From Psychromonas sp. B3M02 (GTDB lineage: Bacteria > Pseudomonadota > Gammaproteobacteria > Enterobacterales > Psychromonadaceae): 49,723 nucleotides of DNA. Of this stretch, positions 8,510-17,546 are shown piece after piece (within the stretch, counting starts at the first letter, position 1; every line of letters starts with the position of its first letter). Location: NCBI RefSeq assembly GCF_003318165.1, contig NZ_QOCB01000128.1:1-49723 (forward strand), written 5' to 3'. The notes under the pieces are model-generated. The model did not search any database, was not told the DNA's origin, and saw only the letters and a program-made list of their open reading frames with translations. Made by a program: the position numbers and the translations under genes.

Positions 8510-8628
8510 TTGTGTGGCTATTCTATATTTCTTTTTATGTGCTAAATTAATTGTATCAAACCTAAATACCGCAGTTTTAACGGACTGTTAATTAACATTA
8601 TTAATAACAAAATGAACGGGGAAATGAA

Positions 8629-10527
8629 ATGATATCATCCGAAGCTAAAATCAGAGTACAGAACTTTGGTAGGTTCCTATCAAATATGGTTATGCCAAAC
8701 ATTGGTGCGTTTATCGCGTGGGGTTTTATTACTGCACTCTTTATTCCTACAGGTTGGTTCCCTAATGAGCAATTGTCTCAATTAGTAGGTCCAATGATTA
8801 AGTTCCTACTTCCTTTATTAATTGGTTATACAGGTGGTAAATTAATCGGTGGTGATCGTGGTGCGGTTGTTGGTGCTATCACTACAATGGGTGTTATCGT
8901 TGGTACTGAAATTCCAATGTTCCTAGGTGCGATGATTGTTGGTCCTCTAGGTGGTTACGCAATTAGCAAATTCGATAAAGCGGTTCACGGTAAAGTGAAA
9001 AGCGGTTTTGAAATGCTAGTAAACAACTTCTCTTCAGGTATTATCGGTATGATCTTAGCGATCATCTCTTACTACTTGATTGGTCCAGCTGTAAACGTTC
9101 TTTCTGAAGGTCTAGCTGCAGGCGTTAACTTCCTAGTTGAAGCAGGTCTATTACCACTGACTTCAATCTTCGTTGAACCAGCTAAAATCCTATTCTTAAA
9201 CAATGCGATTAACCACGGTATCTTCTCGCCACTTGGTATTCAGCAGTCTACAGAACTAGGTCAATCAATCTTCTTCCTTATCGAAGCAAACCCAGGTCCT
9301 GGTCTAGGTCTATTACTTGCTTACATGGTATTTGGTAAAGGTACTGCTAAACAAACTGCAAGTGGTGCATCTATCATTCACTTCTTCGGTGGTATCCATG
9401 AGATTTACTTCCCATACGTGTTAATGAACCCACGTTTAATCCTTGCTGTTATCGCAGGTGGTATGACTGGTGTATTCACGCTAACACTATTCAATGCGGG
9501 TCTATTATCTCCAGCATCTCCAGGTTCTATCTTCGCAATCTTACTATTAACACCTAAAGCATCGCTAATTGGTGTTGTGTTATCAGTAGTTGCATCTGCC
9601 GCTGTATCTTTCCTTGTTGCTTCAGTATTAATGAAAACACAAAAAGATTTAGGTGAAGATGAAGGTGATAAACTTGCTGAAGCTTCTAACCAAATGAAAA
9701 ACATGAAAAACGCTCCAGCAGCTGCTGCACAAGGCGGTGCTGACGTTGACATGGGTAAAGTAAACAAAATTATTGTTGCTTGTGATGCAGGTATGGGTTC
9801 TAGTGCAATGGGCGCAAGCTTATTAGCGAAGAAAGTTAAATCTGCAGGTCTAGATATTAGTGTAACTAACTGTGCGATTAACAACCTGCCAGGTGATGTT
9901 GATATCGTTATTACACATAAAGACTTAACGCCTCGTGCAATTAAGCATGCTGGTCAAGCTAAGCACTTATCACTAACTAACTTCTTAGACAGCACGTTAT
10001 ATGATGGATTAGTATCTGAAATCATCGCGTCATCTGATACGCCTGTTGCTGCACCTGCTGCTGCGCCAGTTGTTGAAGAAGCGTCTACAGAGAAGCCAGT
10101 GTTTGAGCTAACAGCTGAAAACATCCACCTTGGCCTTAAAGCTGAAAACAAAGAGCAAGCTATCCAGTTCGCCGGTGAGCAACTAGTTAAACTAGGTTAT
10201 GCAGAACCAGCTTACATCGAAGGTATGTTTGAGCGTGAAAAATTAGTTACAACTTACCTAGGTGAATCAATTGCGGTTCCACACGGTACAATTGAAGCTA
10301 AAGAAAGCGTAATCAAAACGGGTATCGTTGTATGTCAATACTCTGAAGGTGTACTGTTCGGTGATGACGAAGATGACATTGCTAAACTAGTTATCGGTAT
10401 CGCGGCTAAAAATGATGAGCACATTAGTGTTATCACAACCATCACTAATGCATTAGATGATGAAGAAGCTATCGAAACATTGATCAATAGTAATGATGTT
10501 CAAAAAGTATTAAGTATATTAAGTTAG
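8629..10527 (+). CDS. mtlA: PTS mannitol-specific EIICBA component
   Basis: This 632-residue inner-membrane protein imports mannitol and phosphorylates it to mannitol-1-phosphate. The order is EIIC (about 1-345, with GGIHEIYFPYVLMNP), a linker, EIIB (about 375-470, phosphocysteine C385 in VACDAGMGSSAMGAS) and EIIA (about 490-632, phosphohistidine H552 in GESIAVPHGTIE). Length matches E. coli MtlA. The linkers are Ala/Pro-rich. It heads mtlA-mtlD-mtlR, with GGGGAAATG at the start and two CRP-like sites upstream. Confidence 0.97.
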   Translation: MISSEAKIRVQNFGRFLSNMVMPNIGAFIAWGFITALFIPTGWFPNEQLSQLVGPMIKFLLPLLIGYTGGKLIGGDRGAVVGAITTMGVIVGTEIPMFLGAMIVGPLGGYAISKFDKAVHGKVKSGFEMLVNNFSSGIIGMILAIISYYLIGPAVNVLSEGLAAGVNFLVEAGLLPLTSIFVEPAKILFLNNAINHGIFSPLGIQQSTELGQSIFFLIEANPGPGLGLLLAYMVFGKGTAKQTASGASIIHFFGGIHEIYFPYVLMNPRLILAVIAGGMTGVFTLTLFNAGLLSPASPGSIFAILLLTPKASLIGVVLSVVASAAVSFLVASVLMKTQKDLGEDEGDKLAEASNQMKNMKNAPAAAAQGGADVDMGKVNKIIVACDAGMGSSAMGASLLAKKVKSAGLDISVTNCAINNLPGDVDIVITHKDLTPRAIKHAGQAKHLSLTNFLDSTLYDGLVSEIIASSDTPVAAPAAAPVVEEASTEKPVFELTAENIHLGLKAENKEQAIQFAGEQLVKLGYAEPAYIEGMFEREKLVTTYLGESIAVPHGTIEAKESVIKTGIVVCQYSEGVLFGDDEDDIAKLVIGIAAKNDEHISVITTITNALDDEEAIETLINSNDVQKVLSILS

Positions 10528-10545
10528 TCAGCTCTGGCTTAAATT

Positions 10546-10574
10546 AAAACGCTGGTCTTTACCGGCGTTTTTTC
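10546..10574 (+). terminator. Intra-operon hairpin between mtlA and mtlD
   Basis: AACGCTGG and CCGGCGTT (10548-10569) form a GC-containing stem with a 6-nt loop followed by TTTTTT. It lies in the 78-bp gap and would lower mtlD expression relative to mtlA, or protect the mtlA 3' end. Confidence 0.75.
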
Positions 10575-10605
10575 GTTAAATATTCTTAAAAAGAAGGAAA
10601 AAACA

Positions 10606-11748
10606 ATGAAATCAATTCATTTTGGCGCGGGTAACATTGGTCGTGGCTTTATTGGCAAACTATTAGCAGATGCAGGAATCAAAGTAACATTTGCAGATGT
10701 TGATGAGAAAGTGATCAACTTACTAAACTCATTGAATACATACAATGTGAAAGTAGTAGGCGCAGAATGTAAAACAGAAGTTGTTTCAGGCGTAAACGCA
10801 ATCAACTCTACTAGCGATGACCTAGTAGGCTTAATTAGCGAAACAGACCTTATCACAACAGCGGTAGGTCCAAACGTATTAGTTATTATTGCAAGCAAGT
10901 TAGCAGAAGGCCTAGCGATGCGTTTTGAAGCAAACAATGAAGCATTCTTAAATATCATTGCTTGTGAAAATATGATTCGTGGTACTAGCTTCTTAAAAGC
11001 TGAAGTATTCAAACATTTAGATGAAAAATATCATGCACAAGCAGAACGTTTAGTTGGTTTTGTTGATTCAGCGGTAGACCGTATTGTCCCACCTTCAGAA
11101 TCAGATGATCCGCTAGAAGTGACAGTAGAAAGCTTCAGTGAGTGGATTGTTGATGAACAACAGTTCCGTGGTGAAGTTCCTGTGATTGAAGGTATGCAAA
11201 AAACTGACAATCTAATGGCATTTATTGAGCGTAAATTATTTACCTTAAATACTGGTCATATCATGACTGCATACTTAGGTGCATTAGCTGATTACGCAAC
11301 AGTAAAAGATGCGATTGATGACGAAGCTATCTGTGCGCAAGTTAAACAAGCGATGCAAGAAAGTGGTGAAGTACTGATCAACCGTTACGGTTTTGAGCGC
11401 GAAGCACATAACGCTTACATTGAAAAAATCATTGGTCGTTTTGCTAACCCATTCTTACATGATGAAATTGACCGCGTAGGTCGTCAACCAATCCGTAAGT
11501 TAGGTGAGAACGATCGTCTAGTTAAACCGCTATTAGGCACCATTGAGTACGCGACAGCGAATGATATGTTGTTAAAAGGTATTGCTGCTGCATTTAAATA
11601 TACAAACAGCGATGACCCACAAGCAATCGAGCTACAAGCGTCTCTGCAAGAGATTGGATTCTTAGCAACATTGTCTAAATACACTGGTTTAGCAGAAGAT
11701 AGTGCTGAAGCAATCAAGATTGAGAAGCTATTTCTAGCAATGGCTTAA
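10606..11748 (+). CDS. mtlD: Mannitol-1-phosphate 5-dehydrogenase
   Basis: This enzyme of 380 residues oxidises mannitol-1-phosphate to fructose-6-phosphate with NAD+, the step after MtlA uptake. The N-terminal Rossmann motif [13 protein letters not shown] binds NAD. The middle section carries [11 protein letters not shown], and [15 protein letters not shown] contains the family's conserved Asn/His region. Length equals the usual 380-385. AAGAAGGAAAA precedes the ATG. Confidence 0.97.
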   Translation: MKSIHFGAGNIGRGFIGKLLADAGIKVTFADVDEKVINLLNSLNTYNVKVVGAECKTEVVSGVNAINSTSDDLVGLISETDLITTAVGPNVLVIIASKLAEGLAMRFEANNEAFLNIIACENMIRGTSFLKAEVFKHLDEKYHAQAERLVGFVDSAVDRIVPPSESDDPLEVTVESFSEWIVDEQQFRGEVPVIEGMQKTDNLMAFIERKLFTLNTGHIMTAYLGALADYATVKDAIDDEAICAQVKQAMQESGEVLINRYGFEREAHNAYIEKIIGRFANPFLHDEIDRVGRQPIRKLGENDRLVKPLLGTIEYATANDMLLKGIAAAFKYTNSDDPQAIELQASLQEIGFLATLSKYTGLAEDSAEAIKIEKLFLAMA

Positions 11749-11755
11749 TAAAACA

Positions 11756-11783
11756 GTTATGTGGGGCAATTGTCCCACATAAC
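11756..11783 (+). terminator. Perfect hairpin between mtlD and mtlR
   Basis: GTTATGTGGG (11756-11765) and CCCACATAAC (11774-11783) form a perfect 10-bp stem with an 8-nt loop in the 52-bp gap. No T-run follows, so it is more likely an RNA stability or processing element than a terminator. Confidence 0.6.
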
Positions 11784-11800
11784 CCTAATTAGCTGAGCTT

Positions 11801-12334
11801 ATGTCGAAACAACTACAAGAAAATGAAATACTAGAATGTTTAAATGAAAGTGCGACAGCTCGCGGCTTTTTTATCTCTACTGTTGATATTTTTGAACAGC
11901 TTATACAAGCATTAATTGAACGTATTTTTTTAAAAGATGATTTTGCTGTGCAATCTGTTGTTGGCCCATTATTAACTAATTCTGGTCCACTTGGTGAGTT
12001 ATCAGTTCGTTTAAAGTTATTATTCGGGTTAGGGGCGATCCCCCATCTTGTTTATCAAGATATAGAGAGCCTTATTAAGCTGAAAAACTTACTGAGTAAC
12101 GATAGCGCTGATTACCATTTTACTGATGCCCCTATCGCAGAAGCGATTAAGTCATTACATCTATCTAAAAACATGAATCTAGCGATTTTTGATGCAGTCA
12201 AAGCAACGCAAGATGATATAGATTTAATCTTTCATAAAATGCAATTAGAGAGACAACAACAGGTGATTAAATCCTCCTTAGCGTTGGAAATTATCTCGCT
12301 TTGTGAAAACTTAAATAAAGAAAGCCCGTTTTAA
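11801..12334 (+). CDS. mtlR: Mannitol operon repressor
   Basis: A protein of 177 residues in the MtlR family, in its standard place after mtlD. The sequence is mostly helical, with the conserved block GPLGELSVRLKLLFGLGAI and an N-terminal FISTVDIFEQLIQALIERIF. Family members repress the mtl operon in enterobacteria and vibrios, though MtlR has no classical DNA-binding fold. A bidirectional terminator separates it from hslU. Confidence 0.92.
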   Translation: MSKQLQENEILECLNESATARGFFISTVDIFEQLIQALIERIFLKDDFAVQSVVGPLLTNSGPLGELSVRLKLLFGLGAIPHLVYQDIESLIKLKNLLSNDSADYHFTDAPIAEAIKSLHLSKNMNLAIFDAVKATQDDIDLIFHKMQLERQQQVIKSSLALEIISLCENLNKESPF

Positions 12335-12365
12335 ACGAAGATCATAGTATTTCTTATCTGATAGT

Positions 12366-12403
12366 AAAAAGCCCCTAATAACTAAGTTATTAGGGGCTTT
12401 TTT
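12366..12403. terminator. Bidirectional terminator between mtlR and hslU
   Basis: AAAAAGCCCCTAATAACT and TTATTAGGGGCTTTTTT form a long stem with T-runs on both strands, between two convergent genes. Confidence 0.9.
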
Positions 12404-12437
12404 ATAACTTAATTAAGTATTAAGTTATAGTTGGTCT

Positions 12438-13787
12438 TTATAGGATGTAACGTGTTAAATCTTCATCCTGAACCACTTCATCAAGCATATTGGCAACGTA
12501 GGCTTCATCAATCGTAATCGACTCTCCTGAACGCTCTGTGGCTTCATATGAAAGTTCATCCATAATATGTTCCATCAAGGTATGTAAACGACGTGCACCG
12601 ATGTTTTCAGTGGTCTCATTTACTTGCCATGCAGATTTAGCAATCTTGTTAATGCCGCTTTCAGTAAAGTTGATGCTAACCCCTTCTGTTGCAAGTAACG
12701 CCTGGTATTGCTCACTCAGTGATGCTTTTGGCTCTGTTAGGATACGCGCTAAATCTTCTTCACGTAGCGCTTCTAACTCAACACGAATAGGTAGACGACC
12801 TTGTAACTCAGGGATCAAGTCAGAAGGTTTAGCTACTTGGAACGCACCAGAAGCGATAAATAACATATGGTCAGTTTTCACCATACCGTGTTTAGTTTGT
12901 ACTGTTGAGCCTTCAATTAATGGTAATAAGTCACGTTGTACACCTTCACGTGATACATCTGGTCCAGATGACTCACCACGTTTACAGATTTTATCGATCT
13001 CATCGATGAAGATGATACCGTTATTTTCTGCAGCGTAGATCGCTTTCTCTTTTAAGTCTTCTTGGTTAAGCAGTTTTGATGCTTCAGATTCAACTAAGGC
13101 TTTTAACGCATCTTTAATTTTCATCATGCGTTTCTTAGACTCACCTTTGTTACCTAGGTTTTGGAACATACCTTGTAGCTGGTTAGTCATCTCTTCCATA
13201 CCAGGAGGAGCCATAATCTCAACACCAATTTGTGGTGCAGGCACATCAATCTCTACTTCTTTATCGTCTAATTTCCCTTCACGTAATTTTTTACGAAAAG
13301 ATTGTCTAGCTGGACCTTCTTCAGCAACTTCAGAGCTATTTACGTCCCATTCTGTTGCTGTTTTAGCTGGTGGAATAAGAATATCTAATATGCGATCTTC
13401 TGCTAAGTCTTCCGCTTTAGCTGTTACTTTTGCTAATTCTTGCTCTTTAGTGATTTTGATTGCAGCTTCAACAAGATCTTTAACGATACTTTCTACTTCT
13501 TTACCAACGTAACCAACTTCCGTAAATTTAGTCGCTTCTACCTTGATAAAAGGGGCATTAGCCAGTTTTGCTAAACGGCGAGCAATCTCAGTTTTACCCA
13601 CCCCTGTTGGACCGATCATCAAAATGTTTTTAGGCGTTACTTCATGACGAATATCTTCGCTCAATTGCATACGGCGCCAGCGATTACGTAATGCGATAGC
13701 GACTGCACGTTTTGCTTTACTTTGGCCAATGATGTGGCGATCCAATTCCTGCGCGATTTGTTGTGGAGTCATATTGTTAGTCATCAT
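12438..13787 (-). CDS. hslU: ATP-dependent protease ATPase subunit HslU
   Basis: AAA+ unfoldase of 449 residues that feeds substrates to the HslV peptidase in the cytoplasm. Walker A GPTGVGKT is at 59-66 and Walker [11 protein letters not shown] near 255. The I-domain occupies the middle third, and the C-terminus ends in DEDLTRYIL, the tail that inserts into HslV. Length is close to the 443 of E. coli. It follows hslV by 5 bp in one operon. The protein could start at codon 1, 2 or 6; the difference is minor. Confidence 0.97.
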   Translation of the reverse strand: MMTNNMTPQQIAQELDRHIIGQSKAKRAVAIALRNRWRRMQLSEDIRHEVTPKNILMIGPTGVGKTEIARRLAKLANAPFIKVEATKFTEVGYVGKEVESIVKDLVEAAIKITKEQELAKVTAKAEDLAEDRILDILIPPAKTATEWDVNSSEVAEEGPARQSFRKKLREGKLDDKEVEIDVPAPQIGVEIMAPPGMEEMTNQLQGMFQNLGNKGESKKRMMKIKDALKALVESEASKLLNQEDLKEKAIYAAENNGIIFIDEIDKICKRGESSGPDVSREGVQRDLLPLIEGSTVQTKHGMVKTDHMLFIASGAFQVAKPSDLIPELQGRLPIRVELEALREEDLARILTEPKASLSEQYQALLATEGVSINFTESGINKIAKSAWQVNETTENIGARRLHTLMEHIMDELSYEATERSGESITIDEAYVANMLDEVVQDEDLTRYIL

Positions 13788-13792
13788 AAATC

Positions 13793-14341
13793 CTATTTTG
13801 TAGTAGCTACGTCGGTATCTGTATCAATACATTCGATAGTTTGGTTTGAATTGGTAAATACACAAATGTTACCGGCAATTGTTAATGATTTTTCAACAAT
13901 ATCTTGTGCAGATAATTCAGTATTTTCTAGTAAAGCCATTGCAGCTGATTGTGCAAAGTTACCGCCAGAGCCAATGGCAATTAAGTCATTTTCAGGTCTT
14001 ACTACATCACCGTTACCAGTAATAATGTAAGAGTGCTTTTTATCAGCCACCGCCAGTAATGCTTCTAATTTCCTTAGCATACGATCCGTTCGCCAGTCTT
14101 TTGCTAGTTCAACCGCTGCGCGTTCTAAGTTACCTTGGTGAGCTTGTAGTTTTGCTTCAAAGCGCTCTAATAGAGTGAAGGCGTCCGCAGTACCGCCAGC
14201 AAAGCCAGCAATGACTTGATTGTTGTACAGGCGGTGTACTTTACGTGCATTACCTTTCATTACCGTGTTACCAAGTGATACCTGACCATCACCACCGATA
14301 ACCACTTGATTACCGCGACGTACAGAAACAATAGTAGTCAT
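13793..14341 (-). CDS. hslV: ATP-dependent protease peptidase subunit HslV
   Basis: Proteasome-like threonine peptidase of 182 residues. The N-terminus [10 protein letters not shown] exposes the catalytic Thr after removal of Met. Further family blocks are [31 protein letters not shown] and [17 protein letters not shown]. It starts the hslVU operon. A sigma-32-type promoter is visible about 65-90 bp upstream. Confidence 0.97.
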   Translation of the reverse strand: MTTIVSVRRGNQVVIGGDGQVSLGNTVMKGNARKVHRLYNNQVIAGFAGGTADAFTLLERFEAKLQAHQGNLERAAVELAKDWRTDRMLRKLEALLAVADKKHSYIITGNGDVVRPENDLIAIGSGGNFAQSAAMALLENTELSAQDIVEKSLTIAGNICVFTNSNQTIECIDTDTDVATTK

Positions 14342-14405
14342 ATTGATACCTTTTGTTGTTTATTAAATAAATGAAGATGCCATTTTTGCAGGCTTGATAT
14401 CTATA

Positions 14406-14433
14406 AGGTGGGGCAGATTTTATTGAATTCAAG
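14406..14433 (-). promoter_or_regulatory. Sigma-32 (RpoH) type heat-shock promoter of hslVU
   Basis: On the minus strand, CTTGAA (14433-14428) is followed after 14 bases by CCCCACCT (14413-14406). This is close to the RpoH consensus CTTGAAA-N11-15-CCCCATNT. It drives toward hslV, a known heat-shock gene. Confidence 0.8.
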
Positions 14434-14445
14434 GGAAATAGATAA

Positions 14446-14478
14446 AGAAAAGGAGAACCTAAGTTCTCCTTTTTTGAT
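14446..14478 (-). terminator. Terminator of ftsN
   Basis: AAGGAGAAC and GTTCTCCTT form a stem with T-runs on both sides, immediately after the ftsN stop. Transcription of hslVU starts just beyond it from its own promoter. Confidence 0.85.
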
Positions 14479-14480
14479 GT

Positions 14481-15005
14481 TTAACGCCAAAACCAGATTT
14501 GGCAGCCATTAATTTTTGCGCGCTGTAATTGGTGACGTTGTTTTTCAGCCAGACGTTTACGCTCGTATGGCCCTAAAATAACGCGGTACCAGTTACCAGT
14601 TTTTTTCACTATGCTGTTTAAACCTTGGAAAGCAATTTTGGCTTTCAGCGACTCAGCATCACTCTGATTTCTGAATGAACCACATTGCATTTGATAAGGT
14701 CGAGTTGGTTTTTCTTCAACCGGAATATCAACCTTCACTTCTTTGGTTTTTAAAATATCAACATAGTCCCACTTAGGTTGTGGCATCTCCGGCAGTGTTT
14801 CTTCGGTTTTTGCCGTACTTTTAGTGGTCTGTTTTTGTACAACGGGTGGTTTATCAACCGCAAATACAAAGTAGCTAATAAACGCGATCAATAAAATGGC
14901 AATAAAGCAGGCAATATAAGGAAACCCTTGTTTAGTTTGCTTACGCGTATTACCTCTTTTAGTTGCGCCCCGTTTAGCGGGTTTTCTACGTGTGACTCTT
15001 GGCAT
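14481..15005 (-). CDS. ftsN: Cell division protein FtsN
   Basis: A bitopic inner-membrane protein of 174 residues, late component and activator of the divisome. The cytoplasmic N-terminus is basic (MPRVTRRKPAKRGATKRGN). A transmembrane helix covers about 30-50 (ACFIAILLIAFISYFVFAV). The periplasmic linker is short, and a SPOR domain fills about 100-174 (YQMQCGSFRNQSDAESLKA, NWYRVILGPY), the part that binds denuded septal glycan. It is much shorter than E. coli FtsN (319 residues) because of the linker. Gene order argS-ftsN-hslVU matches other marine gammaproteobacteria. Confidence 0.93.
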   Translation of the reverse strand: MPRVTRRKPAKRGATKRGNTRKQTKQGFPYIACFIAILLIAFISYFVFAVDKPPVVQKQTTKSTAKTEETLPEMPQPKWDYVDILKTKEVKVDIPVEEKPTRPYQMQCGSFRNQSDAESLKAKIAFQGLNSIVKKTGNWYRVILGPYERKRLAEKQRHQLQRAKINGCQIWFWR

Positions 15006-15007
15006 TT

Positions 15008-16756
15008 TTACATGCGTTCCAATGTGTTAATGCCTAATAATGCGAGGCCTTGTTGTAAGGTTTTTGCTGTTAACCCTGCTAGTTTTAAACGGCTTTGTTT
15101 TTGTGTTTCGTTTTCGGCGATTAGAATCGGGCAAGCTTCGTAAAAACTTGAGAATAAACCTGCTAATTCAAATAAGTAAGCACATAGGTAATGCGGCATA
15201 CCTTGTTTACCTACTTGATTAATGATTTCATTAAATTGCATTAATTTATTAGCGAGGTCTTTCTCTTTTTCTTCAGTGAACGTCACGTCAGCGGTAATAC
15301 TATCAATCGCGATACCTGCTTTATTAAAGATGCTCGCGACACGCGTGTAAGCATATAGTAGGTACGGTGCTGTATTACCTTCAAAACTCAACATGCTATC
15401 GAAACTAAAGGTGTAATCACTGGTACGGTTTTTAGAAAGGTCGGCATACTTAACCGATGAAATACCCACTACAGAGGCAATATGACGTAACTCTTGCTCT
15501 GCCATATCTTGGTTTTTCTCTTTCACTAACTCGTAAGCACGTTCTTCAGCTTCTGTTAATAAATCAGCTAATTTAGGTGTTGAACCCGCACGTGTTTTGA
15601 ATGGTTTGCCATCTTCTCCCATTACTGTACCAAAAGGCATATGTTCAAGAGAAGTGCCCACTTTTACAAAGTCAGCTAAACGAGCAACTTCAAATACTTG
15701 TTGGAAGTGTAAACCTTGACGTGCATCTACAAAATATAATACGCGATCAGCATTTAACGCTGATTGACGGTAACGGATAGCGGCTAAGTCAGAAGTGGCG
15801 TATAAGAAACCACCATCTTTTTTCTTGATAATAACTGGTAATGGTTCCCCTTCTTTATTCTTAAAGTTATCTAGGAAAACACATTTTGCACCTTGGCTTT
15901 CTTGCAATAAACCTTTGCTATCTAAATCTGCTACGACTTGTGCTAGGTCATCGTTATAAGCACTTTCACCACGAACATCATCTAAACCTAAGCTCACACC
16001 CATGCGCTCGTAGGCTTCTTGACAGTGAGAAATACTGATCTCTTTAAACTCTTTCCATAGTGCTAAACATTCCGAGTCACCGCTTTGCAACGCAACCACT
16101 AGGTCACGTGCACGATTAGCAAACTCTTCTGATTCGTCAAAACGACCTTTAGCTGCACGGTAGAATACTTCCAGATTGGCTAGATTTTTGTTGATCTCTT
16201 CACCCTTAGCACGTAACTCTTCCATGTAAGCGAGCAACATACCAAACTGCGTTCCCCAGTCTCCTACATGGTTTTGACGAACCACTTTATGTCCTTGAAA
16301 TTCTAAGGTACGGGTTACTGAGTCACCGATGATGGTTGAACGTAAATGACCAACATGCATCTCTTTTGCTAAGTTAGGTGAAGAGTAATCGATGACCACC
16401 GTTTGTGGTGTTTCTGTTAATTCAACGTTTAAACGTGAATCAGAAAACGCGCTATCTATTTGTTTTTCTAAATAGTTAGGGTTGATGAAAAAATTGATAA
16501 AACCAGGGCCAGCGATTTCAGTTTTAATCACTAACTCAGAAGCGGGTAAGTTTTTTACTATTAACTCAGCTAATGCACGTGGGTTTTGTTTAGCTGGTTT
16601 TGCTAGCATCAATGCAAGGTTGTTAGCAAAGTCACCGTGTGATTTGTCTTTAGTGCGATCAATAGCGATACGAGGTTGAACATCGGCAGGTAAAAGTTGT
16701 TGCGCTTGTAAAGAAGCCACTGCTTGTTCAAGTAGGTTTTGGATTAATGCTTTCAT
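15008..16756 (-). CDS. argS: Arginyl-tRNA synthetase
   Basis: A class I synthetase of about 582 residues that charges tRNA-Arg. The HIGH-type motif is [20 protein letters not shown]. The N-terminal Add-1 domain precedes it, and the C-terminal anticodon-binding domain ends in [10 protein letters not shown]. The start is put at the ATG at 16756 ([11 protein letters not shown]), preceded by GTGAG; a longer reading would need a TTG start 27 bases upstream. It lies 2 bp before ftsN, probably in one transcript. Confidence 0.97.
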   Translation of the reverse strand: MKALIQNLLEQAVASLQAQQLLPADVQPRIAIDRTKDKSHGDFANNLALMLAKPAKQNPRALAELIVKNLPASELVIKTEIAGPGFINFFINPNYLEKQIDSAFSDSRLNVELTETPQTVVIDYSSPNLAKEMHVGHLRSTIIGDSVTRTLEFQGHKVVRQNHVGDWGTQFGMLLAYMEELRAKGEEINKNLANLEVFYRAAKGRFDESEEFANRARDLVVALQSGDSECLALWKEFKEISISHCQEAYERMGVSLGLDDVRGESAYNDDLAQVVADLDSKGLLQESQGAKCVFLDNFKNKEGEPLPVIIKKKDGGFLYATSDLAAIRYRQSALNADRVLYFVDARQGLHFQQVFEVARLADFVKVGTSLEHMPFGTVMGEDGKPFKTRAGSTPKLADLLTEAEERAYELVKEKNQDMAEQELRHIASVVGISSVKYADLSKNRTSDYTFSFDSMLSFEGNTAPYLLYAYTRVASIFNKAGIAIDSITADVTFTEEKEKDLANKLMQFNEIINQVGKQGMPHYLCAYLFELAGLFSSFYEACPILIAENETQKQSRLKLAGLTAKTLQQGLALLGINTLERM

Positions 16757-16884
16757 GTATAACTCACTAATTGATTCGGACAAATAAAGTAGTGAGATTC
16801 TACCGTTTATCTAAGGTGAAGACTAGGAAGTTAATTCAGTTCAACACCTTAAAAGTTAAAATAATGATTAAATTTACAACGCTT

Positions 16885-17340
16885 TTAAATATATTCAAAC
16901 TCATGGCTGGCCATCACTACCTGATACAGCATCTCTTCTTCTTGTGACGTTAATCCTTCTAATGCACTTTCTGCTTCAGGTGTACTGCTATTGATAGCGG
17001 CAGCTTGCATCGCATCAATGAGTTGCATATCTAATTGAATGGCTAGCGTGACAACATCTTCTAAGGCTAATTCAGGTTGAAACTTAAGTTCTTTACAGCG
17101 CTGTGGGAAGCTTTGGTCGAATATGTCTTCTAACCAGGCATTTAATAAACTCAATGGCGCTTGTTGAACATATTGGTGTAGGTGGCAGTATGAGAGTTGT
17201 TCTTTATTTTTCATATATTCTAGTAAGAGCTTTACCTTTTCATCGTTGGCTTCAAGGCTTAACCTTTGGTAAAGCTCGGCTAATGCTTTATGACAATCTT
17301 CAATGTATAGTAAAAAATCTTTGATCAGTTTCACGCGCAT
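16885..17340 (-). CDS. Conserved hypothetical helical protein (ferritin-like?)
   Basis: A 151-residue soluble protein that I do not recognise with certainty. The start is the ATG at 17340, seven bases after a consensus AGGAGG. It is strongly alpha-helical, with a pattern such as LYIEDCHKALAELYQRLS and LLLEYMKNKEQLSYCHLHQYV that recalls four-helix ferritin/rubrerythrin-like bundles. The clear E-x-x-H metal pairs of that family are not all present. Acidic residues cluster at the C-terminus. It is flanked by argS and uvrD, each separated by over 100 bp, so it is likely transcribed alone. Confidence 0.7.
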   Translation of the reverse strand: MRVKLIKDFLLYIEDCHKALAELYQRLSLEANDEKVKLLLEYMKNKEQLSYCHLHQYVQQAPLSLLNAWLEDIFDQSFPQRCKELKFQPELALEDVVTLAIQLDMQLIDAMQAAAINSSTPEAESALEGLTSQEEEMLYQVVMASHEFEYI

Positions 17341-17546
17341 AACAACCTCCTGAATTTTACTCCTTGTGCTGTTCAAAAAACAAACAGAACTTGCTTATCA
17401 TAGCGAGTTTTAAGGATTAAGCGAGAAGTTATATTGGATATGTGATGTGTTATGCTTTTTATAAACAGGGTAAGTAACTAAAAGGTTTTCTTAACTAAAG
17501 AAAACCTTATCAATCTAGATATGTTGGTATTTTTTGCTGATGGAAA

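Noticed and set aside
9405-9884. A 159-codon open frame opposite mtlA (and similar ones opposite mtlD, hslU, kdgK)
   Set aside because: These lie entirely inside well-supported genes, have no ribosome site and no recognisable protein features; they follow from codon bias of the true gene.
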